From Paracentrotus lividus (Eukaryota > Echinodermata > Echinoidea > Camarodonta > Echinidae), in the NCBI GenBank assembly GCA_940671915.1, contig CALNVZ010003435.1, positions 11,692,694 to 11,756,693 of the forward strand: DNA of 64,000 nucleotides. Reading direction: 5' to 3'. Positions 24,701 to 35,939 of the stretch are shown here, piece by piece (position 1 is the first letter of the stretch; every line of letters starts with the position of its first letter). The notes below the pieces were generated by a model. The model worked only from the letters and a program-made list of their open reading frames with translations. It was not told the DNA's origin and searched no databases. The translations under genes were made by a program, and so were the position numbers.

Positions 24701-27700
24701 CCAGGATTTTCCAGGATTTTTCATGACCGTGGGAACCCTAAATAGAATTAAAATCTACTTCAATCCCGCTCTGTTTAATGACCAGCAGTTGACCTACCTG
24801 CTCTATTACTTGACGACCCATGAAGCGCTCTACTGGTAAGCACCACAGAGGATGCAGAATGTCCTTGCTTCCTAGCCGACAGCAGACCTCTACTCAGAGC
24901 AGACGCCTCCCCTGAGGAACTGGGGCTGATGGTACTACTGAAATGGGCCGAGTTGGAGGGGCTGATCCCGGTACTACCAGGGCGCCGAGTGGTAAACATA
25001 GGGCGGTGCATGCGGCCAGTGCTTGTGGTTGATGCATTGGTGGTGGTGCTCGTGGTGGAGGTGGTGTTGGTGTTATTGCTAGATAACTTACTGCTAGGCC
25101 TACCTGGTCCCATACCCTATAGATAGGCAAGAAAAATTGAATTAAAGCTAATCTTGGGATCTAGTAAAGGCATTGCAAATCAAGACACATTCTTGCTATC
25201 AGGTAAAAAATTGATTCTCAAATGGACATCACATACATGTCCATGTAGTAGGTTGGTTGTTTGAAGCAGCAAATTAAACAAATTCAAAACAACTTGCAAG
25301 AGGTTTATGTTACATGCACACCTATCATTTACACAAGTTTTGTGCCCTGTTGCATAAAACTTACCAATGATGGGATCTGTGCCATTAAGTGGAACTATCG
25401 TAGTAAGATTGTTCAGAGCTCATTTAGATTCAAGGTTTCCATGTAAGTTTCCATTGATGGCAAAGTTAACATCAATGACAAATTTTATGAAATGGGGCAC
25501 TGGAGTCCATAATATTTTGCAATCCATGCATATAAACAGACTTCTTGAGTTATTGTTGCATTAACTTTAACTCCAAGAGGAACATTTGCCATATGTTTAC
25601 CTGTGCTTTAGAATGAGATCTTCTTGACTTGTCGGCATTATGAAGCTCAAAGCTAGGAGGTGGTAAGAAGGGTGGAATCACCGGAAGAAGCTTGTCACTT
25701 GTCTTTGATTGAGGTGCTTGCATGTCCTGGTAACACACACACACAAAATACAAGCATATCAATGATAAGGCACTCATTCAGCATTGAGGAAAACAATTCA
25801 TGCCACCAAAATCAATCAAAAAATGTAATGTCTGAATAAATTTGCATAAATGAGCATTAATAATGTAAAAATACATCATTTCAAAAGTTCTGTGTGTATC
25901 GTCATACCAGATGAAAGGGGAAAAAAATAAATATCAGTTGAGAATTTTTTTTTTTCTTCTGATTTTGAATAGATTTGGATTTAACTTAGATTTAATAAAC
26001 TGTACAATTTTGTGTAGAAGTTGAGAAACTCTCACCTATTGTAGTCCAATCATATCAAGCAAACAGAATTGAAGTCGGACGAGAGATACCCAAAATAGCA
26101 TTTTTAAAACTGTGAACGAGTGCAAGCCTCAGCACGAGCTAATCTGGACCATTTACGCCGGATGGCAAAATGGCAATAGCCATCAAAGATCACTGTTTAA
26201 TGTGATTTTGGTTCAAAAGCCTGAGCACTTCTTCTACATGTATGTTGTTTCTTATCAAAGCCTGTTCAGCGACTGCATGAGGATTTGTTGTGTGTTGCTT
26301 TCTGAAAGTGGACGCTTATCAATTAATCAATTATAATTGATCAGTATTAAACCAATTACAATTTTCCTTTCAAATTTGAAATTAATCAAAAAACCTTTGT
26401 TTTAAAGGGGCCCTGAACTTGACATTATGTTTAACCTTTATGTTCTCACGTTATACAGAGTGAGTAAAAAAAAACTTTACACCTAGAAAAATGTCAATAA
26501 AAAGAAAACCAAATTATAAACCCCAAATTATTTTACATATTCTGAAAGAGTAACTTCTCCCGCATCTTCTGGTACCATTTTTGTGTGGTATGTCTTTACG
26601 CTTGGATGAACACGACGCATTGATTGCGAACATGTCAATTTTGAATTGTGCAAGAATTGGAGTAAAATCAAAACAACAAAAAGCTAGAAAAAAGCAACTT
26701 CATCCTGATTAAAATAGCATAACTTTTTAACAAAAATGTCTTCCGCTTAATAACTTGGCAGGGGTATTGTTACACATATTGACTACATTTTGTATGAAAA
26801 TGAGATAGATCTGCAGAGTCAGGCATGAGTGAGCACACGTCAAAGACAAAATAATCACTTTTCAAAAGTATTAAGAGGCCTTTTTTGGTCTGTCAGTGGC
26901 AATTTAGTCTTAGATGTGCACTCATTTGTGCATTACTTCACGAGTCAATCTAATTTTCATACAAATGTAGTCAATATGTGTAACAACACCCCTGCCAAGT
27001 TATTAAGCGGAAGACATTTTCGTTAAAAAGTTATGCTATTTTAATCAGGATGTAGTTGCTTTTTTTCTAGCTTTTTGTTGTTTTGATTTTACTCCCATTC
27101 TGGCACTATTCGAAATTGACATGTTTGCAAACATTGCGTAGTGTTCATCCAAGCGTTAAGACATACCACACAAAAATGGTACCAGACGATACGGGAGGAG
27201 TTACTCTTTCAGAATATATAAAATAATTTTGGGTTTATAAATTGATTTTCTTTTTACTGACATTTTTCTAGGTGTAAAGTTTTTTTTGACTCACTCGGTA
27301 TAAGACCATGAAGCATATCTTGCATATTAATATATAATGTGCAAGAAGTGCTGTCGACATATTTCATGGACAATTAGTAAATTTACCCTACAGAAATTAC
27401 ATAAGTTTACAACCACTCACCAGTGTTTGCACTGCATCTGGTTCTGAGAACACAACACAAAAACAAGAAAAAGAAGAAGAAGAAGAGAAAAACAAATCAA
27501 TAGAACAGAATCCACCAAATGTCCCTAGAAGGCAAATATGTTAGCAAGATATTTTGAACTCTTTCATTTTCTCAAAATTTTATCAGAATTACAGCAACAA
27601 CTCAAGTTCTATGAATGCAAATTAAAAGAGAAACTTCCAAAATACAAAGGAAATACAGTGAAATAATGAATGAATCCCTATCTAGTCTTGGTTGGGGTAT

Positions 27701-30700
27701 GAATAACATAATGAACATTATTGCGCAAGCCCTGACAAATAGAAAACATTAAACAGGCCTTCAAAAGATTGACCGCCACACCCCAACCATCACCATCAAA
27801 TATGTTCTCTATCTTAAAATTAAAAAATAAATAAATAAACAAACAGACCACAAGTCAACACGTTACGGATACTTGACTTTCCAAAAGAAACCCTGGAGCC
27901 CTCTTTGGATTATTAACCTGTTACGACTGAATTATCTCACTCCCTAACATGAAACACCCGGTTCTAAGACTGCTCCCCACAGCAATAACTCACAGATGTC
28001 AAATCAACAGATATATATATTTACTGGTGTTTGACTTGTCGAAAGACACCCTGGAGCCCTCTTTAGATTTCCTTCTCTGATGCTTACTCCCCTCCCTGCC
28101 TGATTCACCTCCGTTGAGGTAAGAACTGCTGCCCATGCTCTTGAGTGTCTCGTCTGGTCTGGCATTCTCATCTGGGAAGGGTGTGAGCTTGGTGGTGGAG
28201 CCCAGCCCGCCCCTCAGTGTCCGTGTAAGCTTCAGGTTGCGGAATCTATTGGACATGCGAGACCACCATGCCTGAACAAAAAGAGAGATTTTTAATGAAA
28301 AATGCATGTACTACTAGTGTCTTTAATTGCAAGGTTCCACACAACATTTATGTTCAAAAGGTTTAAAATAGCATTTACATTTTGAGTGCATATTGCAGAA
28401 TACTGTTTCAATTTTTTTAATGCGAGGGCCCAGAATATTGTTGCCCATATAAAACTGTGCACTTGGTAGTACTTTATAAGTGGTTATTTTCGCTGTGACT
28501 TTATTTTCTCGAATTTCGCGAGTCGGTCATCGCGAAAATTTCTACTTCACTACAAGGCCGTTTATAGTAATGAAATCATCACCAAAATCGCAAAATTTTG
28601 CTCTCGCGAATTTCACCAACTAGTCTACAATCGTGAAAATATCTGGACGCGAAAATATTGGCTTATACAGTATTCAGCTTATATCCACCATGTTTTGACC
28701 CTCACAGAGGTAGTCCTCCAATAGCAGAATGATGAACTGCTTGAATTTCGACAGAGCATGTCTAATATCAACATCATTGTCTGGTCTGGCTTAAATGCTC
28801 AAAAGCTTGATAATGGTAGCTTGACTGAGGGTGACATATTTCTATTCAGAACTTCATGCTCTCTAAAAATCCCCTAAAATCAAATTTTCACGGTCATTAA
28901 TAATACTACTTGACATTTGTGACCCAAAAGCTGAAAGCCACCATGGTTGCAAATAGCAGGAGAAGCAAGCTTTACTTTGTGGAATATCATTGCTAGCTCT
29001 TGTTTCAGAAGATACATGGACACCAAGAAAAGATTATGGTGACTTATTGGTACTTTTGACCTTTTACCTTACCTTGAGTCCAGACTGTTTGGCATCTTCC
29101 TGGTCTTCCATCTGGTCCACACTATTGATCCTCGTTGACCACATCTGGATACTCCCTTGACCTTTGACCTGTCCAGCAGGTTGACCATTACCCATGGTCA
29201 GCATGGTGATTGGAGCTAGCAAACGGGTCAGCTCACTCCCAATCTTGTCTGTGTCATCTTGAAAAAGAGAAAAATACTCAATGGAATTGCAGTGATTTGT
29301 ATTTTATCATCATTTTTAATCTTTTGACTTATTTTTTTATAATTCAAGATAAAGCTTTTCATAGGCCACTGATCTAAATCAGTGGTAGAATGTATGTGCT
29401 TCCAGCACATTGTATTGTGATCTTTGATTCTACTAAATAGAAAACTAGAACAGTTAGTTATAACAGTTGTATTAAATATGACATGATTTAAGATGCAGAC
29501 GTTCATTATTTTGGGAAAAACACTCCATCTCCAATTTTGACAAGCACAAATGTATGTTTCCCTGATCCATTTAAACAAAAATGTACATATAAATTTCTCT
29601 ATGAGCCCATGTGTTCAGTATTTATTATATTATAACAAGCTAATTGGCTTGGCCCAGAGGAACCCATATATTACAGGAGTGGACAGTACTTCCAATATAT
29701 TGTACCTCTACTAACCTTACCAACAAGCAAGCTTCTTCATGCCAACTTCTTTGTCATATTATTGCTTTATATGAATGATCATGTAAATTACAAACCATCT
29801 GTTCTGTATTAACGGTTCCTTGAGTAACATCAGTAAAATGTTACAGCTCAATTTTAGAAAGAATTTTTTTTTATCACAAACATATAATTTGAAATAAAAA
29901 ATTGGACCAAATCTTTTGTTTGTGCCCATCTGCTGGACAAATAATGATTCATGTTTAAAACAGCAGGGTTTTAAAATGTGAATTTTAAACAATTCAAAAA
30001 AAGAAATCTGCTCTTTACTGCAGTTTAGACATACCTGAGACAATGACCAAAGCAAGATCCAGTGCCTTGCAGCCATCTCTTGCCTGGATGTTCAGATCAG
30101 CTCCAGCTTGAATCAGATACTTCACCACATCTTTTCTCCTGCAAAACAACAAAAATAAGAGTTTATTCGCAAAACAATTTAAGCCTCACTATTTGTGTGA
30201 AAAAATAAAAAAATTAATATTATAATTTTTAAGGTATTTTGACTGATTGTACACTGTAACTATCACATTGTACAAAACATACCTTCCCAACAATGTCTTT
30301 CTAAAATCAGAATGGCATAGTTTGGATATTGTGCTAAAAAGCGAACAACTAATTTCTGTTATTCAATTTATATTTTAGGGAAGTCAATCAGCAATTCATG
30401 TAGGAAAAGTTTTAAGAATTGATATCTTGTAACATAATACTTAACTTGGTATTAATACCAAGTATGTACCAACGTCTAACACGCAGGGAATCTCTCAATC
30501 TCAAGTTTAAGGGTAGGCTGCAACCAAGAAATTCATTTTGGCGACTGGTTTTGTGCTGATGGGTCACAAACGATATACCTGTGGAACGTTGCCTGCATGA
30601 GGGCGGTCCAACCACTCTTTCCGTCCTGCCGATTGACCTCTGCTCCTCGCTGGACCAGAGTCTCAGCTATGTCCCTCCTGCCCAGCATAGAGGCTATCAT

Positions 30701-33700
30701 CAGAGGTGTAGCTCCATCCACTGATGTGTAGTTGCTCTGCATTGGGTCCTTGTCTAAGATACGCTGAACTAGCTTGATGTCACCTAAATATTGTAATAAT
30801 TAAAGGTTGTTATGAATTTTTGGGGACAAGTAAAGGAAAAATGGATCGATTGCCAAGCAGAGAGGCAAGTTGTACATGCATCATAAGGAATGCAGCTTCG
30901 CTCACTGATGTGTACCTGCTCTGCATATAGGATCCTTGCCTGAGCTGGGTGTAACCTCAATATTTTGATACAGCTGGTTTAGTAACAATTAGCTTGACTA
31001 CATGTAGTTATAGAACAATGTCTCTATTGCCAAGCACAGCTAGAGCCTAGATAAGAGGGTAACTCTATCCACTTACATTGGTATTGCTCTGCAAAAGTTC
31101 CTTGTTGGACTAGCCTCTTGTCGAGGCCCTGTTGGCTGGCCGTCGTTTGCCGAATGATGTCGCGGGAAGCGAGGAGAAAACCCGAACTCGCGAAACGAGC
31201 GGTGAAACAAGGCCTCTTGACTTCTGTGTTGAATTATATATTCATAAGATACGACTTCCTAATGAATATGTATGCTGTCTGACCCTCGTTAACGAATGTA
31301 TTAGTAATTCGCCCAGGATTTTAGAATAGTCAACTAGGTGGAGGGGATTTTATCAACATTGCAGAAATAAGCTCGATCAAAATGCATTCATAATTCACTT
31401 TTTGACATAGCTGGTGTTAACTCCATAACAGATACCTATGTGATATCTGTACAATTTCCCCCAAAAATTGAGTCGTGATAATCTAACGAATAAAGGGTGT
31501 GCAAAATAAGTTTCAACGCTCAACCAGCGAGTATTAACACCCCCTGATCATGAATAGACGCAACCGCCTGCCACAGACCATGGATACTATCCATGCACAG
31601 ACACTGCAGTGTACTGCACAGCATGCAGCTAAATGCAACCTGTACGACCGAACCCATCGTCACTGCCCGGCCCGGAGAAAGACCTTGTCGGCCTGGTCGA
31701 ATAGGTTCGCACGCCCGTCGAAACAGCAACTTCTAAAATCCTTGCTCACTGGAAGCGAATAAAAGATGACAATTGACCATAACCTGTTGATGGATTTGCA
31801 AACAAAATGTATCATTTCATTGCAGATTTTATTGCATTAACCTACAAATAACTGAATTGGTCAATATTCAAGATTCATGAAACATTTTCAATGTTCTTAA
31901 CACTTTTGTTGTCTCTTATCGCGGAGAATCCATGGGCCGCCATATTGAGACATCAGTCTCGCCCGGCCTCATGAATATCCAACATTACGTCATTATAGCC
32001 CGCGCTCATTGGATGATTTTCACCGACCAATTTTGGGTCGGAATATTCGTCAAAACAATAAAAGACAAAAGAAAGTCGGTGAAATTCAGGTTAGGTGTCA
32101 AAAGGCCTTGTTTCGCTCCGCTCAACAAGCCCGACTCGCTTCGCGAGTTCGGGTTCTCGCCTCGCTTTGCTCGGCATCATTCGGCAAACGACAATATTAA
32201 GCCAACAAGGCCTCGACAAAAGGCTATTGTTGGACATGCTTGATCTCCCAAAACACTATTCTACGTGTAATGATGGATTTCGAACGTTTGTAGAACGGTA
32301 AACAAATTCTGCTTCTGTAATTTCTAAATACTAATATTTTGTCAAATATCAATCATCAGATAAAAAATGGCCTTTGGGACAGATGGTTTTGTACAAATTA
32401 CATGTACATGGCCCTTCATTGGGTCAGTAATGTGATTATAAAGAACCTAATTCATGTCATTTGTTCATGCCATTAAAAAACCATGACAGAAGTATCTAGT
32501 CTGTATATTATATTGCTGTATGTCCTCTTTAATACAGTGAGTGTCAAAATTAACAAACTTACCCTGTTCAGTTGCTTCAATGATTTGAGACTCAGAACTA
32601 CCATCCCCTGAAAAAATAAAAGAAGTTGAAATTTGTAGACAGTAAGAGTGTGTACATGTACAGTACATGTGCCTGTCGGTTCACAACCACCAATAATTAG
32701 CCATTTTAGATAAATAATATTTATGTTTTTATGTATTTTCTTAAAGTAACAGATTCCAAGCTTTCCAATGACAACAAATACTTGGTTTACCAAATTGAGT
32801 ATCATGCCAGAATAAAAGCTAATTACTGTTCAGAAAAACCTCCCTATCTTGTCATCTGCTTTTGTTCATTTCTGTGAATCACATGTTGAGCCACAAGGTT
32901 ACAAATTGATTCTTAAACTTATTTAGGAAAGCCTAGAAACCAGGGTTTATCACTAGCAGGTGTACCTAGATGTATAATGTACAAGCAACTTCTAGATTTG
33001 ACTTCCTTAAGGAAGAAATTAACAAACAAATACACAAAAACCCAATATACATGTACAATGTACAAGTGTGGTCCCCCGACAAAAAAAAAAAGCTGTTCAG
33101 CCCCCCCCCCCAATATTATCAATCCTTTATCTCGAAGAAAGAATACATCACGAGTCAGAGAACTTCATTCTTTTAAAAAGAGCAGTTTGAATGTGCCATT
33201 TAAAATATGTATTATGTATCAAGGTAAATGCTTTACCTGCTATAGGTCTGTTGACAGTCTTCTTCTCCAGAATCTCTTTGACTTTCTTGTGTTTACAGAC
33301 AGCTGCGATATCAAACGGCGTCATGTTATTGATATTCAAAGCATTTGGATTACATCCAGAGTCCACTAAATACTGCACTGCTCCAACATGTCCACTCAAT
33401 GCAGCGACCATGAGCAAGGTCCATCCTGTTCCTGAGTCAGTGAAGAACATGGGACTGCCCCTGTTCATAAGCTGGCGAAGGATCGCCTGGTGCCCGTTCA
33501 TGATGGATACAATCGCTGGAGTAAGTATTTGTTCGTAGATTTCCCCTTCCCTGTGGTTATTGCTGTCAACTCCTGATAACTCAAGAAAAATGTTGACAAT
33601 GTCTGCGTGACCTTTGAAGGAAGCGAAAGTCAAGGCTGTGGCGCCCATCTTATTCCTGATGGAAGGATTGGCTTTGTTTTGGAGGAGAAGAACAACAATG

Positions 33701-33981
33701 TTTGTGTAGCCATGGTATGCTGCCTGCATGAGGGCCGTCCAGCCGTAGTTGTTCTGGGTGTCCAATCCTGCACCTCGCATGAGCAGTAGGCAAACAATGC
33801 TTTCATGGTTGTTGGCTGCTGCGATTTGGAGAGGGGTGAAGCCCTCACCCCCATCGCAGTCAACCTCAATGGAATCGGCTTCATCGTCCAAAAGTTGTTG
33901 AACTGTGTCGATGTCCCCGCACTCGCATGCTGCGATTAACTGCCTTGGTAGGTCGTGGTACATGTAATCCCCATCCACCAT
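18742..33981 (-). CDS. ANKS6: ANKS6: ankyrin-repeat and SAM-domain protein (SamCystin homologue)
   Basis: In vertebrates ANKS6 is a ciliary scaffold of the inversin compartment (partners include NEK8, inversin, NPHP3, ANKS3 and BICC1). Coding exons, 5' to 3' on minus: 33981-33237, 32607-32563, 30783-30579, 30138-30035, 29257-29073, 28271-28025, 27443-27421, 25726-25601, 25116-24798, 20974-20884, 20342-20014, 19441-19374, 18921-18746. All phases agree, giving 2663 nt; reading straight on gives Arg then TAA (18742-18744), about 888 aa against 871 in human. The ATG at 33981 is the first Met after an in-frame stop. Ankyrin repeats span about 1-367 ([20 protein letters not shown]). Signature blocks are [27 protein letters not shown], a Ser/Thr/Gly-rich linker, and a SAM at about 807-868 ([20 protein letters not shown]). 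Human ANKS6 has about 30 more residues after the SAM, so either the protein ends early here or an undetected final exon exists. Confidence 0.95.
19829..19862. other. Short inverted repeat in ANKS6 intron
   Basis: CATTTGTAAAGT and ACTTTACAAATG form a nearly contiguous hairpin, with a further TTACAAATGA copy between them. No function can be assigned. Confidence 0.5.
20608..20790. mobile_element. Partial MITE of the GGCCCGTATTCACAAAG family
   Basis: It shares long stretches with 49042-49309 (AGCATGATTCCA...AACATAACA...GTAGACA...TAGTTAAACC...CAGATTTA) and ends in ACACCTTTGTGAATATGGGCC, the family's terminal repeat. The left terminus is degraded. It lies in the ANKS6 intron 20342/20884. Confidence 0.65.
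21610..23645. mobile_element. ~2-kb palindromic (foldback) DNA element, TIR CAGGGTTCCCACAGAAATTT
   Basis: The left end CAGGGTTCCCACAGAAATTT and the right end AAATTTCTGTGGGAACCCTG are exact complements. The inverted relationship continues almost to the centre (about 22640): GAAAGTTCCCCCTATTTCAA opposite a GGGGGAACTTTC block at 23449, and AGTTTCAAGAATTAACTC opposite GAGTTAATTCTTGAAACTC at 22759. Arms are about 1 kb and there is no coding capacity. CAGGG/CCCTG tips resemble hAT-type ends, but no clear 8-bp duplication flanks it. It lies in the ANKS6 intron between exons 20884-20974 and 24798-25116. Confidence 0.85.
24601..24738. mobile_element. Terminal fragment of the same CAGGGTTCCCAC family
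   Basis: Direct repeats of TTTTCCATGACTTTTCCATG-like units end in CCGTGGGAACCCT. Similar TTCCATGACTTTTCCATGAC units occur just inside the left end of the 2-kb palindrome (21643-21690). The copy could be the outer right end of a larger composite starting at 21610: AATAGA occurs next to both tips (21604-21609 and 24740-24745). Confidence 0.65.
26455..27302. mobile_element. ~850-bp palindromic element, TIR TATACAGAGTGAGTAAAA, in ANKS6 intron
   Basis: The left end TATACAGAGTGAGT..., A-run, then ACTTTACACCTAG mirrors the right end CTAGGTGTAAAGT, T-run, GACTCACTCGGTATA. Matching continues through AGAGTAACTTCTCCCG with CGGGAGGAGTTACTCT and GGTACCATTTTTGTGTGGTA with TACCACACAAAAATGGTACC, to a centre near 26880. 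Tips carry TA, suggesting Tc1/mariner-like insertion. There is no transposase frame; open frames in the arms are incidental. Confidence 0.88.
27868..27985 (-). pseudogene. Decayed tandem copy of ANKS6 exon 28025-28271 (3' part)
   Basis: On plus, CTTGACTTTCCAAAAGAAACCCTGGAGCCCTCTTTGGATT parallels the true exon's TTTGACTTGTCGAAAGACACCCTGGAGCCCTCTTTAGATT, and the similarity continues more weakly to GACTGCTCCCCA (GAACTGCTGCCCA in the exon). It lies about 40-150 bases downstream of the true exon in transcription order. Indels and substitutions destroy the frame. It is another local exon duplication. Confidence 0.75.
28470..28672. mobile_element. ~200-bp MITE with TACTGTATAAGC...TATTTTCGCG ends
   Basis: The left end TACTTTATAAGTGGTTATTTTCGC and the right end (complement TACTGTATAAGCCAATATTTTCGC) are imperfect inverted repeats. 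The interior has several CGCGAAAATT/AATTTCGCGAG motifs. It is non-coding and lies in the ANKS6 intron 28271/29073. Confidence 0.75.
30851..30975 (-). pseudogene. Decayed tandem copy (1) of the ANKS6 ankyrin exon 30579-30783
   Basis: On plus, TGCCAAGCAGAGAGGC, CTCACTGATGTGTACCTGCT and TAACCTCAATATTTTG follow the order of GCCCAGCATAGAGGC, CCACTGATGTGTAGTTGCTC and TCACCTAAATATTGT in the true exon. The acceptor-side intron is included. The frame is lost. It lies 68 bases upstream (in transcription) of the real exon. Confidence 0.75.
31021..32262 (-). pseudogene. Decayed tandem copy (2) of the same ankyrin exon, split by a DNA transposon
   Basis: TTGCCAAGCACAGCTAGAGCC, GTAACTCTATCCACTTACATTGGTATTGCTCTGC and TCCTTGTTGGAC continue, after the inserted element at 31111-32226, as ATGCTTGATCTCCCAAAACACTATT. 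This matches the real exon's order (GTAGCTCCATCCACTGATG, TCCTTGTC, AGCTTGATGTCACC, AAATATTG). The copy therefore predates the insertion. It has no usable frame. Confidence 0.75.
31111..32226. mobile_element. 1.1-kb MULE-like non-autonomous element with 9-bp target duplication
   Basis: The terminal repeats TAGCCTCTTGTCGAGGCCCT (left) and TAGCCTTTTGTCGAGGCCTT (right, complement) extend inward about 120 bases with CGTTTGCCGAATGATG, AACCCGAACTCGCGAA and AAACAAGGCCT conserved. The element is flanked by direct repeats TTGTTGGAC at 31102-31110 and 32227-32235. Nine-base duplications fit Mutator-like transposition. The interior has no transposase; a GC-rich block at about 31550-31740 looks foreign to the AT-rich rest and could be captured sequence. 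It sits in the ANKS6 intron 30783/32563. Confidence 0.85.
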
Positions 33982-34100
33982 GCTTGGGCATTCTTCACCT
34001 ACTTAGACTTTGAGAACTGGATCGAATCTGATGATTACCATGTTGTAAGCATTTCCAATAGACACTTCCAAGTTTGAAGTTTAATCTGCATTTCACGAGC
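33982..34100 (-). other. ANKS6 5' UTR in exon 2 (inferred)
   Basis: On minus, a GTTGTTGTTGCAG acceptor ends at 34101, and the sequence from 34100 to the ATG at 33981 holds an in-frame stop and no earlier in-frame ATG. A non-coding first exon must therefore lie upstream, most plausibly at 34881 to about 35000, where a good donor (TTTTG/GTAAGTC on minus) ends a GC-richer stretch. Confidence 0.65.
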
Positions 34101-35939
34101 CTGCAACAACAACATAGAAACACAATATCACATATTACACAGTGGTAATTAAATGTTAAAGATATGAGACAAAATCACATGACCCGCATCAATTACTGCA
34201 AATGCATAAAACTGCACAATTCTAAATGCAAATCCGTCCCTAGTCATGCTAAGTTAGTTATTAAAAGCTATAATCCGCGGCCGCGGCCACGAACGGTATT
34301 CCGCCTGTTGCCGCACCCGATAGCTCCGGCATAGCAACCGCCGCTAATCACGAGTCATTCCTCGATCGCTCATCGTCGCCATTTGATACCTTTTCAATGA
34401 ATGACTTACAAAAATGAAATAGGCCTATACACATTCTTACTTGGGTATATTCTAAAGAGGTGTTAGTATTCAAAATAGTAAGTTGGTAAAGATAAAGTGA
34501 TCTTAAATGATTATAATTATTGATAAATCACCTAGATGTACCATCTGATCGGTCTTCAGAGTCAAGTACAGTTGTCGTAGAGAGCTTTAATATATCCAAA
34601 GAGAAGTTGTCTGATGAAAATAACACGTCTGATATGAGTAGACAGGTATACTATTAGGTCAGGGATTTGCATAACTATACACAGCCCCGTCGCCGAAGGC
34701 GACGGGGCTGTACTTCAACCACCCCTATTTACAGCGTAACTTTCAGTGATGACGAGCGCAAAATGAATTATACTGGTCAATTTAATTAATCTCATTTTAA
34801 AATATCTATTTTTTAAATCTATGATGTTTCACGCGTAACAACGACTAAAAATGAAAGTATATAAGAGCTTTTTGACTTACCAAAATGAATTTTCCGTTGG
34901 TCTTGTTTCTTCTAAAATTTTCGGTGCCATCGCTGCCATCGCTGCCATCTTTCAATGACGTCATTCGATTCATGCTCTGTAGCTGTGCATATTGTGCGAA
35001 GAATTAATTGAACAGGCACACGCGCGCGCGCACGGTACGGAGACGTGAAGTTGGAGCAGACGACGTTCCACTTCCGGATGACCTAACCTTGCAACTGAAA
35101 TTAGAAATTACGTGGTGGATGTCTCTGTTTTCCAGTATTTTTCATCTTATTTAGTTTATTACTTCAAGTGAAATATTTGCAGATGTCACCAATTCGAGGA
35201 AGGACCTTCACAGTCTGGATTCAATGTGAGTATGAATTATCTTGACCCCGAAATTTGTGATCATTTTTTTTTTCTCTAGAAAAAAAAAAAACTTCGCTAG
35301 AAACGCGTAGTGACTCGTCAGTTCCCGTCGCTTCGCGACGGGGGCTGGTCGGTTTAGGATTTGCACCGCTCTAATAGCCTTTTTATCCTTTACTTAGTAA
35401 CTGAAACTTATGGAAATCAAAAGAGTTTAGGATTTCTCTGTCCCGAAAGTGCTAAAATTTAACAAAGAAGACAGGCATTTTGATTGAGTTTATTTTTGCA
35501 GATTTCAACTTTTACAGTGGTACTACAGGATAAATCGAGTGATGACTCTGTCAAATATAACTGTCTTGGTATTAAGGTCGCGATTGTCAACAACTTTCGA
35601 ATCCGCAGTAAGTGCAGTGGTGGTGGTGGTGGTAGCTGCAGCGGATTGCACGGAATTGTAGAGCTCTGCAGCGATACCCCAAATCTCTACGAAACTCACT
35701 TTTGGATGAAATGAAAACCAAAGGATTCTCTAAAGATTCACTGAGGACAAGTAATTTATGCGTAAAAACTGGGCTTTTTTGGGGGGAAGATCCGGTATCA
35801 ACCTAGTTCAAGACAAGCCTTGGCTGGCACTGGCCTCAGCTCGCCGCATCGCCCCGGGAGGCGTTGAACATTTTACGCTACATGTGCTCAGAGGAGAAGG
35901 GCATTTCTCCGATTGAGCCGACATCATAGTCTTCAAAAT
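34101..35939. promoter_or_regulatory. Divergent promoter region between ANKS6 and the monoamine oxidase-like gene
   Basis: ANKS6 reads left and the oxidase reads right. The region holds a perfect TGACGTCA CRE palindrome (34956-34963). Next to it on minus are three GATGGCA-type repeats beginning AAGATGGCAGC, a YY1-like motif. There are CpG-rich stretches (CCGCGGCCGCGG near 34277; CGCGCGCGCG near 35020) and probable non-coding exons on both sides: minus 34881 to about 35000 with donor GTAAGTC, and plus about 35502-35609 with acceptor TTTTTGCAG and donor GTAAGTGC. Start sites are not determinable here. Confidence 0.6.
34683..34714. other. Perfect GC-rich hairpin
   Basis: ACAGCCCCGTCGCC-GAAG-GGCGACGGGGCTGT is an exact inverted repeat with a tiny loop. 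A related CCCGTCGCTTCGCGACGGG hairpin lies at 35324-35342. Both fall in the divergent intergenic region, one on each side of the CRE block. Confidence 0.85.

Noticed and set aside
24894-25130. Pro-rich 78-codon minus frame and Val-rich plus frame
   Set aside because: They are shadows of the Ser/Thr-rich ANKS6 exon 24798-25116 in other frames.
29228-30076. 116- and 105-codon minus frames taken as separate genes
   Set aside because: Only their ends coincide with ANKS6 exons (29073-29257, 30035-30138); the remainder is intron.
31520-31762. Overlapping 69- and 70-codon frames in the GC-rich block
   Set aside because: They lie inside the MULE-like element; neither resembles a transposase or known protein.
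35484-35714. 76-codon plus frame as a gene upstream of the oxidase
   Set aside because: Part of it may be a non-coding 5' exon (acceptor TTTTTGCAG, donor GTAAGTGC), but no conserved domain is seen and it is not needed for the oxidase start.
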